Assembly (NCBI RefSeq): GCF_000384315.1
Contig: NZ_ARVW01000001.1
Coordinates: 2,861,746 to 2,925,745, forward strand
Reading direction: 5' to 3'
Length of the DNA stretch: 64,000 nt
Source: Amycolatopsis nigrescens CSC17Ta-90
GTDB lineage: Bacteria > Actinomycetota > Actinomycetes > Mycobacteriales > Pseudonocardiaceae
The translations under genes and the position numbers were made by a program. Position 1 is the first letter of the stretch; every line of letters starts with the position of its first letter. The notes under the pieces are model-generated. The model saw only the letters and a list, made by a program, of their open reading frames with translations. It was not told the origin of the DNA and made no database searches. Shown here piece after piece: positions 16,826 to 26,019 of the stretch.

Positions 16826-17707
16826 ATGAAGGGCATCGTGCTGGCCGGAGGCAGCGGCACCAGGCTGCATCCGATCACCCAGGCGGTCTCGAAGCAGCTG
16901 CTGCCGGTGTACGACAAGCCGATGATCTACTACCCGATCTCGGTGCTGATGCTGGCCGGGATCCGCGAGATCCTGCTCATCTCCACCCCCTCCGATCTGC
17001 CCAGCTTCCGGCGGCTGCTGGGCAACGGCGACCAGTTCGGGCTGCGGATCAGCTACGCCGAGCAGGCCAGCCCGAACGGGCTGGCCGAGGCGTTCGTGAT
17101 CGGCGCGGACTTCATCGGCGACGACGACGTGGCGCTGGTGCTCGGCGACAACATCTTCTACGGCCAGGGCTTCTCCAGCCGGATGCAGGCCGAAGTGTCC
17201 ACTTTGGATGGTTGCGCGCTGTTCGGCTACCCGGTGAAGGACGCCCAGCGCTACGGCGTCGGCGAGGTGGACGAGCACGGCAAGCTGCTCTCCATCGAGG
17301 AGAAGCCGGCCGAGCCGAAGTCGAACAAGGCGATCACCGGGCTGTACTTCTACGACAACCAGGTGGTCGAGATCGCCGCCGCGCTCCAGCCGTCGGCCCG
17401 CGGCGAGCTGGAGATCACCGACGTCAACCTGACCTATCTCCGCCAGGGCAGGGCGAAACTGGTCGACCTCGGCCGCGGGTTCGCCTGGCTGGACACCGGT
17501 ACGCACGACTCGCTGCTGGAGGCCGGGCAGTTCGTGCAGGTCCTCGAGCACCGCACCGGGGTGCGGATCGCCTGCCTGGAGGAGATCGCGCTGCGGATGG
17601 GCTACATCGACGCCGACCAGTGCTTCGCGCTGGGCAGCAAGCTCCATAAATCCGGCTACGGCGACTACGTGATGAACGTCGCCCGCGCCGCCGGTGCCAC
17701 CGCCTGA
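16826..17707 (+). CDS. rfbA: Glucose-1-phosphate thymidylyltransferase
   Basis: 293 residues, the usual family length. The nucleotidyltransferase motif [25 protein letters not shown] opens the protein, followed by [12 protein letters not shown] and a C-terminal [14 protein letters not shown]. The enzyme makes dTDP-glucose from dTTP and glucose-1-phosphate. AGGAGGAG precedes the ATG. The other dTDP-rhamnose genes (rfbB, C, D) are not nearby, so it is a stand-alone copy that could feed dTDP-sugars to the glycan locus downstream or elsewhere. Confidence 0.94.
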   Translation: MKGIVLAGGSGTRLHPITQAVSKQLLPVYDKPMIYYPISVLMLAGIREILLISTPSDLPSFRRLLGNGDQFGLRISYAEQASPNGLAEAFVIGADFIGDDDVALVLGDNIFYGQGFSSRMQAEVSTLDGCALFGYPVKDAQRYGVGEVDEHGKLLSIEEKPAEPKSNKAITGLYFYDNQVVEIAAALQPSARGELEITDVNLTYLRQGRAKLVDLGRGFAWLDTGTHDSLLEAGQFVQVLEHRTGVRIACLEEIALRMGYIDADQCFALGSKLHKSGYGDYVMNVARAAGATA

Positions 17708-17713
17708 CCCGCG

Positions 17714-19036
17714 TCAGGCGGCGAAGAGGTGGTCGCGGAGGGTTGAACCGGTGTACTCGGTGCGGAAGGCGCCGAGTTCCTGGAGGTGCGGGACGACCTC
17801 GGTGACGAACTCGTCCAGGCCGGTCGGAGTCAGGTGCGGGACCAGCACGAAACCGTCCGCGGCGTCGGACTGCACGTACTCGTTGATCGTCGCCGCCACC
17901 TGCCTGGCGGTGCCGACGAACTGCTGCCGCGCGGTCATCTCGATCACCAGCTCGCGGATGGACAGCTTCTTCTCCGCCGCGACCGCCCGCCATTTCGCGG
18001 CCAGCGCCAGCTGGTCCTGCTCGTGCCGGACGCGGCCCCAGGTCAGCGGCGGGGCGTCCGGGTCGGGATCGACCTCCGGCAGCGGGCCGTCCGGGTCGTA
18101 GCCGGACAGGTCCCGGCTCCACACCTGCTCCAGGAACTGGATCGCAGTGGCCGGCCGCACCTGCTGGTAGCGGATCTCCCTGGCCCGCTCGTGCGCGTCC
18201 TCCTCGGTGTCGCCGAGCACGAAGGTGGCGGCCGGCATGATCAGCAGGTCGCCCGGCGCCCGGCCGTACGCGGCCAGCCTGCGTTTGACGTCGGCGAAGA
18301 ACGCCTGGCCGTCGGCGAGGGTGCCGTGCCTGCTGAAGATCACGTCCGCGGACTTCGCGGCGAACTCCCTGCCCTCGTCCGAGTCGCCGGCCTGGATCAC
18401 GATCGGCTGCCCCTGCGGGGTCCGCGGCAGGACGAACTCGCCGGAGATGTCGAACTGCGGTCCTTTGTGGACGAAATGGCCGATGCCGCCGTCCCGGACG
18501 AACACTCCCTTCTCCTTGTCCCCCAACACCGCGTCCGGCGACCAGCTGTCCCACAGCTCCCGCGCGGTGCTCAGGAACTCCTCCGCCCGCGCGTACCGGT
18601 CCTTCCGCTCCAGGTAGCCGCCGCGCCGGAAGTTCGCGCCGGTCCACGCATCCGGCGAGGTGACCACGTTCCACGCCGCCCGTCCACCGGAAAGGTGGTC
18701 CAATGTGGACACCTTGCGGGCGATCTCGTACGGCTCGTTGTAGGTGGTGGACAGGGTGCCGGCCAGGCCGAGTCTGCTGGTCACCGCGGAGAGCGCGGCC
18801 AGCACGGTCTCCGTATTCGGCCGCCCGACCACGTCGGAGTCCAGGATCTTCCCGGCGTGCTCGCGCAGCCGCAGGCCCTCGGCCAGGAATAGGAAGTCGA
18901 ACTTGCCGCGCTCCGCGGTACCGGCCAGGTGCTCGAAGGAGGCGAAGTCGATCTGGCTGCCGGAGCGCGGGTCGCTCCACACCGTCGTGTTGTTCACGCC
19001 GGGGAAGTGCGCGGCCAGCTTGATCTGCTTGGGCAT
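17714..19036 (-). CDS. NtaA/SnaA/DszA-family FMN-dependent monooxygenase
   Basis: 440 residues of the bacterial luciferase-like superfamily, NtaA/SnaA/SoxA/DszA branch: WSDPRSGSQIDFASFEHLAGTAERGKFDFLFLAEGL, TLSTTYNEPYEIARKVSTLDHLSGGRAAWNVVTS, and the C-terminal FVLVPHLTPTGLDEFVTEVVPHLQ. These enzymes use reduced FMN supplied by a partner reductase to oxidise sulfur-, nitrogen- or chelate-type substrates. AGGAG eight bases before 19036 fixes the start, and the stop of the upstream gene lies two bases away, so the two monooxygenases are coupled. No flavin reductase or ABC transporter is adjacent. Confidence 0.9.
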   Translation of the reverse strand: MPKQIKLAAHFPGVNNTTVWSDPRSGSQIDFASFEHLAGTAERGKFDFLFLAEGLRLREHAGKILDSDVVGRPNTETVLAALSAVTSRLGLAGTLSTTYNEPYEIARKVSTLDHLSGGRAAWNVVTSPDAWTGANFRRGGYLERKDRYARAEEFLSTARELWDSWSPDAVLGDKEKGVFVRDGGIGHFVHKGPQFDISGEFVLPRTPQGQPIVIQAGDSDEGREFAAKSADVIFSRHGTLADGQAFFADVKRRLAAYGRAPGDLLIMPAATFVLGDTEEDAHERAREIRYQQVRPATAIQFLEQVWSRDLSGYDPDGPLPEVDPDPDAPPLTWGRVRHEQDQLALAAKWRAVAAEKKLSIRELVIEMTARQQFVGTARQVAATINEYVQSDAADGFVLVPHLTPTGLDEFVTEVVPHLQELGAFRTEYTGSTLRDHLFAA

Positions 19037-19037
19037 C

Positions 19038-20108
19038 TCAGACTCCTGCGGGATAGCGGTTGGCCGGACGTTCGAAGCCGAGATGGTCACGCAGGGTCGT
19101 CCCGGTGTACTCATGCCGGAAGGCGCCCGCCGCGCGCAACGCCGGCACCACCTGCTCGGCGACCAGCCGCAGGTCGTCCGGCAGCACGGCCGGGCGGAGC
19201 AGGAAACCGTCGAGGCCGGCGGTACCGGCCCCCTCCACCAGCCGCTCGGCCAGCCCGGCCGGGGTGCCAACGAACTCCAGCGCGAACGCTTCGCCGTGCA
19301 GCTCGTCAAGTCGTTCCTTGCGCTCCAACGCGGCCTTTTCGGTGTTCGCCAGCAGGAAGGACAGCTCGGCCAGCACCCGTGCGCCGCGGACCCGGCCGAT
19401 CACCGCGAGGTCACCGGCCCCGGCGAGCACCACGTCCGCGTGCGGGGACTCGCCGTGGGTGGCGATCACCGGGCGGCCCTGCGGCGGCCGCGGCGTGATC
19501 GACGGGCCCTTGACGCGGAAGAACTCGCCCTCGAAGTCGACGTAGTGCAACCGGTCGCGATCGATGAACCGCCCGCCCTCGACGTCGCGGATGATCGCGT
19601 CGTCCTGCCAGCTGTCCCACAGCCTGGCCACCACGTCGGTGAAGTCGCTGGTCTCCCGGAACGCCTCCTCGGCCGTGGGCAGCGCACGGCGGCCGAAGTG
19701 CCCGTTCTCCGCCTCGGTCACCGACGGCACCGCGAGCAGGCCGGCCCTGCCGCCGCTGGCGTAGTCCAGGGTGGCCACCGCGGTGGAGACGTGGAACGGC
19801 TCGGTGTGCGTGGTGGTCACGGTCGGCAGCAGCCCGATCCGGTGCGTCAGCGGCGCGATCGCGGAGAGCGTGAGCAGCGCGTCCAACCTGCCGCGGACCA
19901 CGTTCTCGCCGCCGGGCTGCGGAGCCAGCGAGTCGTCGAGCGTGACGAAGTCCAGTGCCGCGGACTCGGCCAGCCTGGCGTTCGCCAGGTAGTGCGCCGC
20001 GGTGAACAGGGCGCGGGGCTCGGCATCGGAAACGCGCCAGGCGGCCGGGTGGGCACCAGCCCCGTCCAGTGCGGCACCGAGGTGGAGCTGGGGGCGTTCG
20101 GGAACCAT
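19038..20108 (-). CDS. LLM-class flavin-dependent oxidoreductase
   Basis: 356 residues with luciferase-like monooxygenase features: TVTTTHTEPFHVSTAVATLDYASGGRAGLLAV, GRPVIATHGESP in place of the usual QAGDS-type loop, and a C-terminal EYTGTTLRDHLG tail shared with its downstream neighbour. It is the first gene of a two-gene operon; its TGA lies inside the ribosome-binding region of the next gene. No strong ribosome site precedes the ATG at 20108. It is probably paired with the NtaA-type enzyme in oxidation of an organosulfur or related compound; the substrate is unknown. Confidence 0.85.
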   Translation of the reverse strand: MVPERPQLHLGAALDGAGAHPAAWRVSDAEPRALFTAAHYLANARLAESAALDFVTLDDSLAPQPGGENVVRGRLDALLTLSAIAPLTHRIGLLPTVTTTHTEPFHVSTAVATLDYASGGRAGLLAVPSVTEAENGHFGRRALPTAEEAFRETSDFTDVVARLWDSWQDDAIIRDVEGGRFIDRDRLHYVDFEGEFFRVKGPSITPRPPQGRPVIATHGESPHADVVLAGAGDLAVIGRVRGARVLAELSFLLANTEKAALERKERLDELHGEAFALEFVGTPAGLAERLVEGAGTAGLDGFLLRPAVLPDDLRLVAEQVVPALRAAGAFRHEYTGTTLRDHLGFERPANRYPAGV

Positions 20109-20177
20109 GGATCAAGTGAACGTCGGTCTCCCCTGGCCCGGCAAAGCCTTCTCACGCAGTGAACCGCCGGGAATAAA

Positions 20178-21035
20178 CTAGCGGGCCATCTCTTCCAGCC
20201 GCCTGATCCGCTCCTCGATCGGCGGGTGGGTGGAGAACAGCTTCGACAGCGCCTCACCGGGCCGGAACGGGTTGGCGATCATCAGATGCGACTGGGAGAC
20301 CAGCTTCGGCTCCGGCGCGAGCGGCGCGGCCCTGGTGCCGCGGTCCAGTTTCGCCAGCGCCGACGCCAGGCCCAGCGGGTCCCCGGTCAGCTCCGCCCCG
20401 GACGCGTCGGCCTGGTACTCGCGTGAACGGCTCACCGCCATCTTGACCACCCCGGCCGCGATCGGGCCGAGCAGCACCAGCAGCAGGGAGACCAGCGGGT
20501 TGCCGCCGCCTTCGCGGTTGTTGCCGCCGAACAGGCCGGCGAACATGGCCAGGTTGGCCAGCACGCTGATCACGCTGGCCAGCGCGCCGGCCACGCACGA
20601 GATGAGGATGTCGCGGTTGTAGACGTGGGACAGCTCGTGGCCGAGCACCGCACGCAGCTCCCGCTCGTCGAGCAGGCCGAGGATGCCGGTGGTGCAGCAG
20701 ACCGCCGCGTGCCGCGGGCTGCGCCCGGTGGCGAAGGCGTTCGGCGCCTGGGTGGGGCTGACGTAGAGCCGCGGCATCGGCTGCCGGGAGATGGTGGCCA
20801 GCTCGCGCACGATCCGGTACATCGCGGGCTGCTCCGCCTCGGAGACCGGCCTGGCGTGCATCGCCCGCAGCGCGAGCTTGTCCGAGTTGAAGTAGGCGTA
20901 GGCGTTCACGGCCAGCGCTACCAGCAGCCCGACGATCAGCGCGCCGCGGCCGAACAGCCCGCTGATGCCGATGATCACGGCGCTGAGCAGGCCGAGCAGG
21001 AGCGCGGTCTTGACACCGTTCTGATGCTTGTGCAC
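20178..21035 (-). CDS. htpX: M48 zinc metalloprotease HtpX
   Basis: 285 residues, matching the length of actinobacterial HtpX. Two N-terminal membrane helices ([20 protein letters not shown] and [18 protein letters not shown]), the zinc-binding [12 protein letters not shown] motif at about 140-151, two more membrane helices, then [15 protein letters not shown] with the third zinc-ligand Glu. HtpX is a membrane-embedded quality-control protease active on misfolded membrane proteins. The start is the GTG at 21035 preceded by GGGAGG; an in-frame upstream extension to 21125 looks spurious. Confidence 0.93.
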   Translation of the reverse strand: MHKHQNGVKTALLLGLLSAVIIGISGLFGRGALIVGLLVALAVNAYAYFNSDKLALRAMHARPVSEAEQPAMYRIVRELATISRQPMPRLYVSPTQAPNAFATGRSPRHAAVCCTTGILGLLDERELRAVLGHELSHVYNRDILISCVAGALASVISVLANLAMFAGLFGGNNREGGGNPLVSLLLVLLGPIAAGVVKMAVSRSREYQADASGAELTGDPLGLASALAKLDRGTRAAPLAPEPKLVSQSHLMIANPFRPGEALSKLFSTHPPIEERIRRLEEMAR

Positions 21036-21228
21036 GTCCCGCCTCCCTTCCTGGCCTTGCCTGCTACCGGGAAAAACGCGCCCGGGCGAACCGAAGTTCC
21101 TCGCCGGTAACGAGCTGCGGCCCATCTCACCCGGTTTCAGCTTTGGGGCGACAGGCCCCCACTGGTCGCGTTAGGGTTTCACCCTGAGTCGCACGATTGA
21201 GTGAGATACGGACTACTCGGAGGCCCTG

Positions 21229-22215
21229 GTGCAGAGCCGTTCGCCAGCCGTGACCCGCCGGACCCTCTTCGCGCTGACCGCAGCCGGTCTCAGCGCGGCC
21301 GCCCTCGGCGTGGCGGGAACACCCGCCGCGTCGGCCGCCGACGTCATCGCGGTCCGAGTAGGTGACCGACCGTTACCGGTACGGGTCAACTCCGTCACCG
21401 GTCGGGTGTACGTGGCCAACACCGGCACCGGCTCGGTCTCGGTGCTGGACGGCACCAGCAACGCGGTGGTGGCCACCGTCGCGGTCGGCGCGCGGCCCAG
21501 CGACATCGCGGTCAACCAGCTCACCAACCGGGTATACGTGGCCAGCGAAACCGGGGGCACGGTCACCGTGCTCGACGGCGGCACCAACGAGGTGCTCGGC
21601 ATCATCGCGGCCGGCGCCGGCGCCGCCTACCTGGACGTGGACGAGTCGGTGAACCGGATCTACGTGGGCAGCTCGGCCGACGGGTCGGTGACCGTGCTGG
21701 ACGGCGTCGCCAACACGCGCGTCGCGACCGTGGCCGGCAAGGGCTCCGCGCTGTCCGGGGCGAGCGTGGACTCCGGCCGCCGCCTGGCGTACTTCGCCAG
21801 CGTGGCCACCGATTCGGTGGAGGTGCTGGACACCGCCACCAACATGTTCACCGCCAGCATCAAGGTCGGCAAGGCGCCGGCCGGGCTGGCCGTGCAGCGC
21901 AGCACCAACACGATCTACGTGAGCAACTCGGGCATCCACCACCTCTCCGTCGTCGACGGCTCGACGAAGGCCGAACGCACGACCGTGCTGCTGCGCAGCG
22001 AAGCGTCCGCGGTGGCCGTGCACGAAGCCACCAACATGGCCTACACCAACGGCGGGCCGAACGGGCTGGTGAAGGTGGATGGCGCCAAGGGCGAGCTGGC
22101 CGGTGAGCTCTCGCTCGGCATCAACCCCGGCGCGGTGGCGGTGAACCAGCGGACGAACGCGGTGTACGTGACCGACCCGCTGCGCGACCTGCTGCACGTG
22201 GTCACCAACTTCTAA
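21229..22215 (+). CDS. Tat-exported YVTN beta-propeller protein
   Basis: 328 residues. The N-terminus has the twin-arginine motif TRRTLFALTAAGLSAAALGVAG with an ASA cleavage site near 36, followed by about seven repeats of the YVTN type (RVYVANTGTGSVSVLDG, RVYVASETGGTVTVLDG, RIYVGSSADGSVTVLDG and so on), each forming a propeller blade. Such proteins are extracellular or wall-associated and of unknown specific function. Start GTG at 21229 follows GGAGG. A hairpin overlaps the stop codon. Confidence 0.88.
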   Translation: MQSRSPAVTRRTLFALTAAGLSAAALGVAGTPAASAADVIAVRVGDRPLPVRVNSVTGRVYVANTGTGSVSVLDGTSNAVVATVAVGARPSDIAVNQLTNRVYVASETGGTVTVLDGGTNEVLGIIAAGAGAAYLDVDESVNRIYVGSSADGSVTVLDGVANTRVATVAGKGSALSGASVDSGRRLAYFASVATDSVEVLDTATNMFTASIKVGKAPAGLAVQRSTNTIYVSNSGIHHLSVVDGSTKAERTTVLLRSEASAVAVHEATNMAYTNGGPNGLVKVDGAKGELAGELSLGINPGAVAVNQRTNAVYVTDPLRDLLHVVTNF

Positions 22216-22241
22216 GGGCAAATAGCCGGCTTTTTGCCCTT
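22214..22241 (+). terminator. Hairpin of the GGCAAATAGCC family
   Basis: AAGGGCAAA pairs with TTTGCCCTT around a short loop, directly on the stop codon of the propeller gene and ending in a T-rich stretch. Twenty-one of 23 bases of its core match the arm of the large palindrome at 57691-57745, so it is a member of a dispersed terminator family. Confidence 0.7.
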
Positions 22242-22335
22242 TGGGGGGGGCGGGGTTGCTCACGGCTGCGCTACATGCGGGGACGTAGGGTTCCGGCATG
22301 AGCAGCGACGACGCACTCCCTCCCGCGGAGGAGTC

Positions 22336-23544
22336 GTGAGCGCAGTGGCTTACCAGCTGCGCGGCGGGCGGCAGCCGGACGTGGCCGCGCTGACGAACGT
22401 GCTCGCCCACCTCGGCATCCGGGGCCCCGGCGAGGAGCCGCTGAGCGAGCCGCTGGTCTTCCTCGCCTCGGGCGGGATCGGCGCAGGCTACATCCTGTTC
22501 GAGTTCGCCCACGACGGCAGCAAGCCGCTGGTGCTCGGTTTCCGCGCCCAGTGGCAGTACCCTCAGCAATGGCTCAAGTCCACTGTGGACCGTCTTGGGT
22601 TGGCGCTGGACGTGCACACCACCGGCGGCGCGCGAACCGCGGCGAAACGGCTGACCGCCGAGCTGGAGCGGCAGCGACCGGTGCTCGTGCTGCCGGACCG
22701 CTACCTGCTCGGCTACTGGGGGCTGCCACCGGCCACCGAGGCCATGGGCGGGCATTTCGTGGTGGCCTACGGTGAAACCGAAGGCGGTGCAACCGAGGGC
22801 AAGGTGCTGGTGGACGACCGCAACCTGGCGCCGCTTTCCGTGCCGCGCAAGGAGTTCGACGCCGCACGCGACCGGGTCGGTTCGTACAAGAACCTGCTCG
22901 CCGGGGTGCGTCCCGGCGAACTGGGCGACCTGGCCGATGCGGTCCGCGGCGGACTGGCCGACTGCGCGAAACGGCTGTCCGCCGGCTCTTCGTCCTTCTC
23001 CCTGCCGGCCTGGCGCAAATGGGCCGGGCTGATGGTCGACGAGCGGGCCGGCAAGGGCTGGCCCACCGTGTTCGCCGACCGGCAGGGGCTGGTCGGCGCG
23101 CTGCTGTCGATCTGGGAGGGCATCGAGCCGGCCGGCATGACCGGCGGCCATCTGCGCGACCTGTTCGCCGACGGGCTCACCGAGGCGGCCGTCCTGCTGG
23201 ACGAGCCGCGGCTGGACGCCGAAGCCGAACGCTGGCGGGCCATCGGCGAACGCTGGCACGAGCTCGCCACCACCGCGATGGCCCACGAGATCCCGGAGTT
23301 CGGTTGGATGCGCGCGCTCACCCAGGAAATCGCCGACGGCGTCCGTACGGGTGACGACGGGCGCGCGAAAGTCACCCAAGCGGCCGCCGAACTGTGGCGG
23401 CTGCGCAAGCACTACGACGGCGAGACCCCGTTCACGCAGAGCCAGGCAAGTGCGTTGTTCACCGACATCGGCGCCCTGCTGCGGGACATTTACCTGTCCG
23501 AAACCCAAGCCGTAGCGGCACTTTCGGAGATAACGGCTCGGTAA
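22336..23544 (+). CDS. BtrH N-terminal / DUF4872-like protein
   Basis: 402 residues. The N-terminal half resembles the BtrH_N cysteine acyltransferase/peptidase-like domain: VAALTNVLAHLGIRGPGE, LASGGIGAGYILFEF, LGLALDVHTTGG, then AMGGHFVVAYGE with the family His. The C-terminal half is helical and DUF4872-like. In BtrH-type proteins the N-terminal helix starts with a nucleophilic Cys; here that segment reads RQPDVAALTNVL with no Cys, so catalysis is doubtful. GGAGGAG precedes the GTG at 22336. It is a monocistronic gene; role unknown. Confidence 0.62.
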   Translation: MSAVAYQLRGGRQPDVAALTNVLAHLGIRGPGEEPLSEPLVFLASGGIGAGYILFEFAHDGSKPLVLGFRAQWQYPQQWLKSTVDRLGLALDVHTTGGARTAAKRLTAELERQRPVLVLPDRYLLGYWGLPPATEAMGGHFVVAYGETEGGATEGKVLVDDRNLAPLSVPRKEFDAARDRVGSYKNLLAGVRPGELGDLADAVRGGLADCAKRLSAGSSSFSLPAWRKWAGLMVDERAGKGWPTVFADRQGLVGALLSIWEGIEPAGMTGGHLRDLFADGLTEAAVLLDEPRLDAEAERWRAIGERWHELATTAMAHEIPEFGWMRALTQEIADGVRTGDDGRAKVTQAAAELWRLRKHYDGETPFTQSQASALFTDIGALLRDIYLSETQAVAALSEITAR

Positions 23545-23634
23545 TTCACACCAAGGCCCTGTAACGAGTTCCGGTGGCGAGGCGAATCAGAAGGCGTGCC
23601 ACGGCTACCGGAGCCGGCGTAGACAGGGGACGTT

Positions 23635-24693
23635 GTGGAACGCATCGGGCTCGCGGTGATCGGCGCCGGCTACTGGGGCCCGAACCTGGTCCGCAACGCG
23701 CAGGCCACCCCGGCACTGCGCCTGGAGTACCTGTGCGACCTCGATCTCCAACGGGCGCAACGGGTTCTCGGCGGCTACTCGACCGTTCGGGCGACCACCT
23801 CGCTGGACGAGGTGCTGGCCGATCCGCGGGTGCGGGCGGTGGCCATCGCCACCCCGGCCGCCACCCACCTCAAGGTCGCGCTGGCCGCACTGGAGGCGGG
23901 CAAGCACGTGCTGGTGGAGAAACCGCTGGCGGCCAACCTCGCGGAGGGCAGGCAGCTGGTGGAGGCGGCGGAAAGCCGCGGTCTCGTGCTGATGCTGGAC
24001 CACACCTACTGCTACACCCCCGCCGTGTTCCACCTGCGTGAGCTGGTGCGCGGCGGCGGCCTCGGCACCGTGCAGTACCTGGACTCGGTGCGCATCAACC
24101 TCGGCCTGGTGCAGCCGGACGTGGACGTGCTGTGGGACCTCGCGCCGCACGACCTTTCGGTGTTCGGCGCGATTCTGCCGGACGAGGTGCGCCCGGTCGC
24201 GGTGGCCGCGCACGGCTCCGACCCGATCGGCGCCGGGCACGCCTGCGTCGCACACCTCACCATCCGGCTGACCGGCGGGGCGATGGCGCATGTGCACGTG
24301 AACTGGTTGTCCCCCACCAAGATCCGCACCATGGTGATCGGCGGCTCGGCCAAGACGGTGGTCTGGGACGATCTCAACCCGACCCAGCGACTGTCCATTT
24401 ACGACAGAGGCGTGGAGCGCCGCGACCCTGGCACACTGGCCGTGGACGAACGCGCGCAGACGCTGATCTCCTACCGGGTCGGGGACATGGTGGCGCCCGC
24501 GCTCACCGAGCAGGAGGCGCTGCGCGCGGTGATGGCCGAGTTCGCCGGCGCCATCACCGAGGAACGCGCCGCGCTCACCGACGGCCGGTCCGGGCTGCGG
24601 GTACTGGCGCTCCTCGAAGCGGCTTCGGCCAGTCTTCGTCAGGGTGGCGTTTTCGTGGACATCGAGGGGGATGAAGATGCCAAGCTGGCCTGA
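23635..24693 (+). CDS. Gfo/Idh/MocA sugar oxidoreductase (WlbA/WbpB-like)
   Basis: 352 residues with Rossmann motif VIGAGYWGPNLVRN, the EKP signature in HVLVEKPLAAN (about residues 89-99) and a C-terminal oxidoreductase domain. The GYWGPNLVRN variant is typical of nucleotide-sugar 3-dehydrogenases such as WlbA/WbpB that oxidise UDP-GlcNAc-uronate at C3. The matching aminotransferase (34449), acetyltransferase (35540) and 6-dehydrogenase (48409) are elsewhere in the locus, supporting that role, but it could be another sugar dehydrogenase. Start GTG at 23635 with AGGGGA. Confidence 0.85.
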   Translation: MERIGLAVIGAGYWGPNLVRNAQATPALRLEYLCDLDLQRAQRVLGGYSTVRATTSLDEVLADPRVRAVAIATPAATHLKVALAALEAGKHVLVEKPLAANLAEGRQLVEAAESRGLVLMLDHTYCYTPAVFHLRELVRGGGLGTVQYLDSVRINLGLVQPDVDVLWDLAPHDLSVFGAILPDEVRPVAVAAHGSDPIGAGHACVAHLTIRLTGGAMAHVHVNWLSPTKIRTMVIGGSAKTVVWDDLNPTQRLSIYDRGVERRDPGTLAVDERAQTLISYRVGDMVAPALTEQEALRAVMAEFAGAITEERAALTDGRSGLRVLALLEAASASLRQGGVFVDIEGDEDAKLA

Positions 24694-24843
24694 GCACCCA
24701 GGTCTGGGCAAGAACGCGCCCCGGCCGAAGGCCTCGCTATCGTGGGGGCGGGCCGCCCTGGGTAGCCAAGGTGCCGTCAGGCCGCCCGGTTGCGGCCTGT
24801 CCACACGATCGCGGTCGCGCGTTCCCGATGAGACGGTGGAAGT

Positions 24844-25833
24844 GTGAGCGCGGCGCAGCCGATCGAGGGACAGCGGTTCCTGGTCACCGGCGGGGCGGGC
24901 ACCATCGGGTCCGCCGTGGTGGACCAGCTGGTCGCGGCCGGTGCGGCGGAGATCGTGGTGCTGGACAACCTGGTGCGCGGGCGCACCGAGAACCTGGCCG
25001 ACGCGCGTGCGCTGGCCGGCGACCGGCTGCGGCTGGTCGAAGGCGACATCAACGACGCAGCACTGGTGCACGGGCTGACCGAGGGCAAGGACGTGGTCTT
25101 CCACCTCGCGGCCCTGCGCATCACCCAGTGCGCGGAACAACCGCGGCTCGCCCTCGAGTCGCTGGTGGACGGCACCTTCACGGTCCTGGAGGCCGCGACA
25201 GCGGCAGGGGTGCGGAAAGTCGTGGCCTCCTCCTCCGCCTCGGTCTACGGTCTCGCCGAGACCTTCCCGACCGACGAACGGCACCACCCGTACAACAACG
25301 ACACCTTCTACGGCGCCGCGAAAGCGTTCAACGAAGGCATGTTGCGCAGTTTCCACGCCATGTACGGCCTGGATTACGTGGTGTTGCGCTATTTCAACGT
25401 GTACGGCCCACGCATGGATGTGCACGGGCTGTACACCGAGGTGCTGATCCGCTGGATGGAACGGATAAACCGGGGTGAGCCGCCGCTGATCTTCGGAGAC
25501 GGCGCGCAGACCATGGACTTCGTGCACGTGCACGACATCGCACGGGCGAACCTGCTGGCGGCCCGCGCGCCGGTGACCGACCGGGTCTACAACATCGCCA
25601 GCGCCACCGAGACCAGCCTGCGCCGGCTCGCGCTGGACCTGCTCACCGCGATGGACTCCGCGCTGGAGCCGGAGCACGGCCCGGAACGCAAGGTCAACGG
25701 GGTCACCCGGCGGCTGGCCGACATCTCCGCGGCCGCGGCCGACCTCGGCTGGCGCCCGGAGATCGGGCTCACCGACGGGCTCCGCGATCTCGTCTCGTGG
25801 TGGAGCGACCAGACCGTGGGAAGTGCGGAATAA
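24844..25833 (+). CDS. SDR-family NAD-dependent epimerase (UDP-glucose 4-epimerase-like)
   Basis: 329 residues: VTGGAGTIGSAVVDQLV for NAD binding, the active-site SSSASVYG and YGAAK (Tyr-x-x-x-Lys), and YFNVYGPRMDVHGLYTEV of extended SDR sugar epimerases. It probably epimerises or otherwise converts a UDP-sugar for the glycan. It follows the Gfo/Idh/MocA gene after 150 non-coding bases and may be in the same operon. The GTG start at 24844 has a GGTGGAA upstream. Confidence 0.88.
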   Translation: MSAAQPIEGQRFLVTGGAGTIGSAVVDQLVAAGAAEIVVLDNLVRGRTENLADARALAGDRLRLVEGDINDAALVHGLTEGKDVVFHLAALRITQCAEQPRLALESLVDGTFTVLEAATAAGVRKVVASSSASVYGLAETFPTDERHHPYNNDTFYGAAKAFNEGMLRSFHAMYGLDYVVLRYFNVYGPRMDVHGLYTEVLIRWMERINRGEPPLIFGDGAQTMDFVHVHDIARANLLAARAPVTDRVYNIASATETSLRRLALDLLTAMDSALEPEHGPERKVNGVTRRLADISAAAADLGWRPEIGLTDGLRDLVSWWSDQTVGSAE

Positions 25834-26019
25834 CCCGCCACACCGAATTCCCGGTTTCCCGGCAACGAAAACAGCGCGTGAATACCCGGTAGCTGGAATG
25901 TGCGTTATGAAAACGGGACTCTCCGGTCAGCAAGCAGAAGTGTAACGGAGGGTCGCGTGGAATCGATTCTGGAATCGACCACTCAGCGGCAGGTGAATAC
26001 GGCGGTTGGAGCAGGAATC

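Noticed and set aside
16826..17707. dTDP-rhamnose operon
   Set aside because: Only the thymidylyltransferase is present; no 4,6-dehydratase, 3,5-epimerase or reductase is adjacent.
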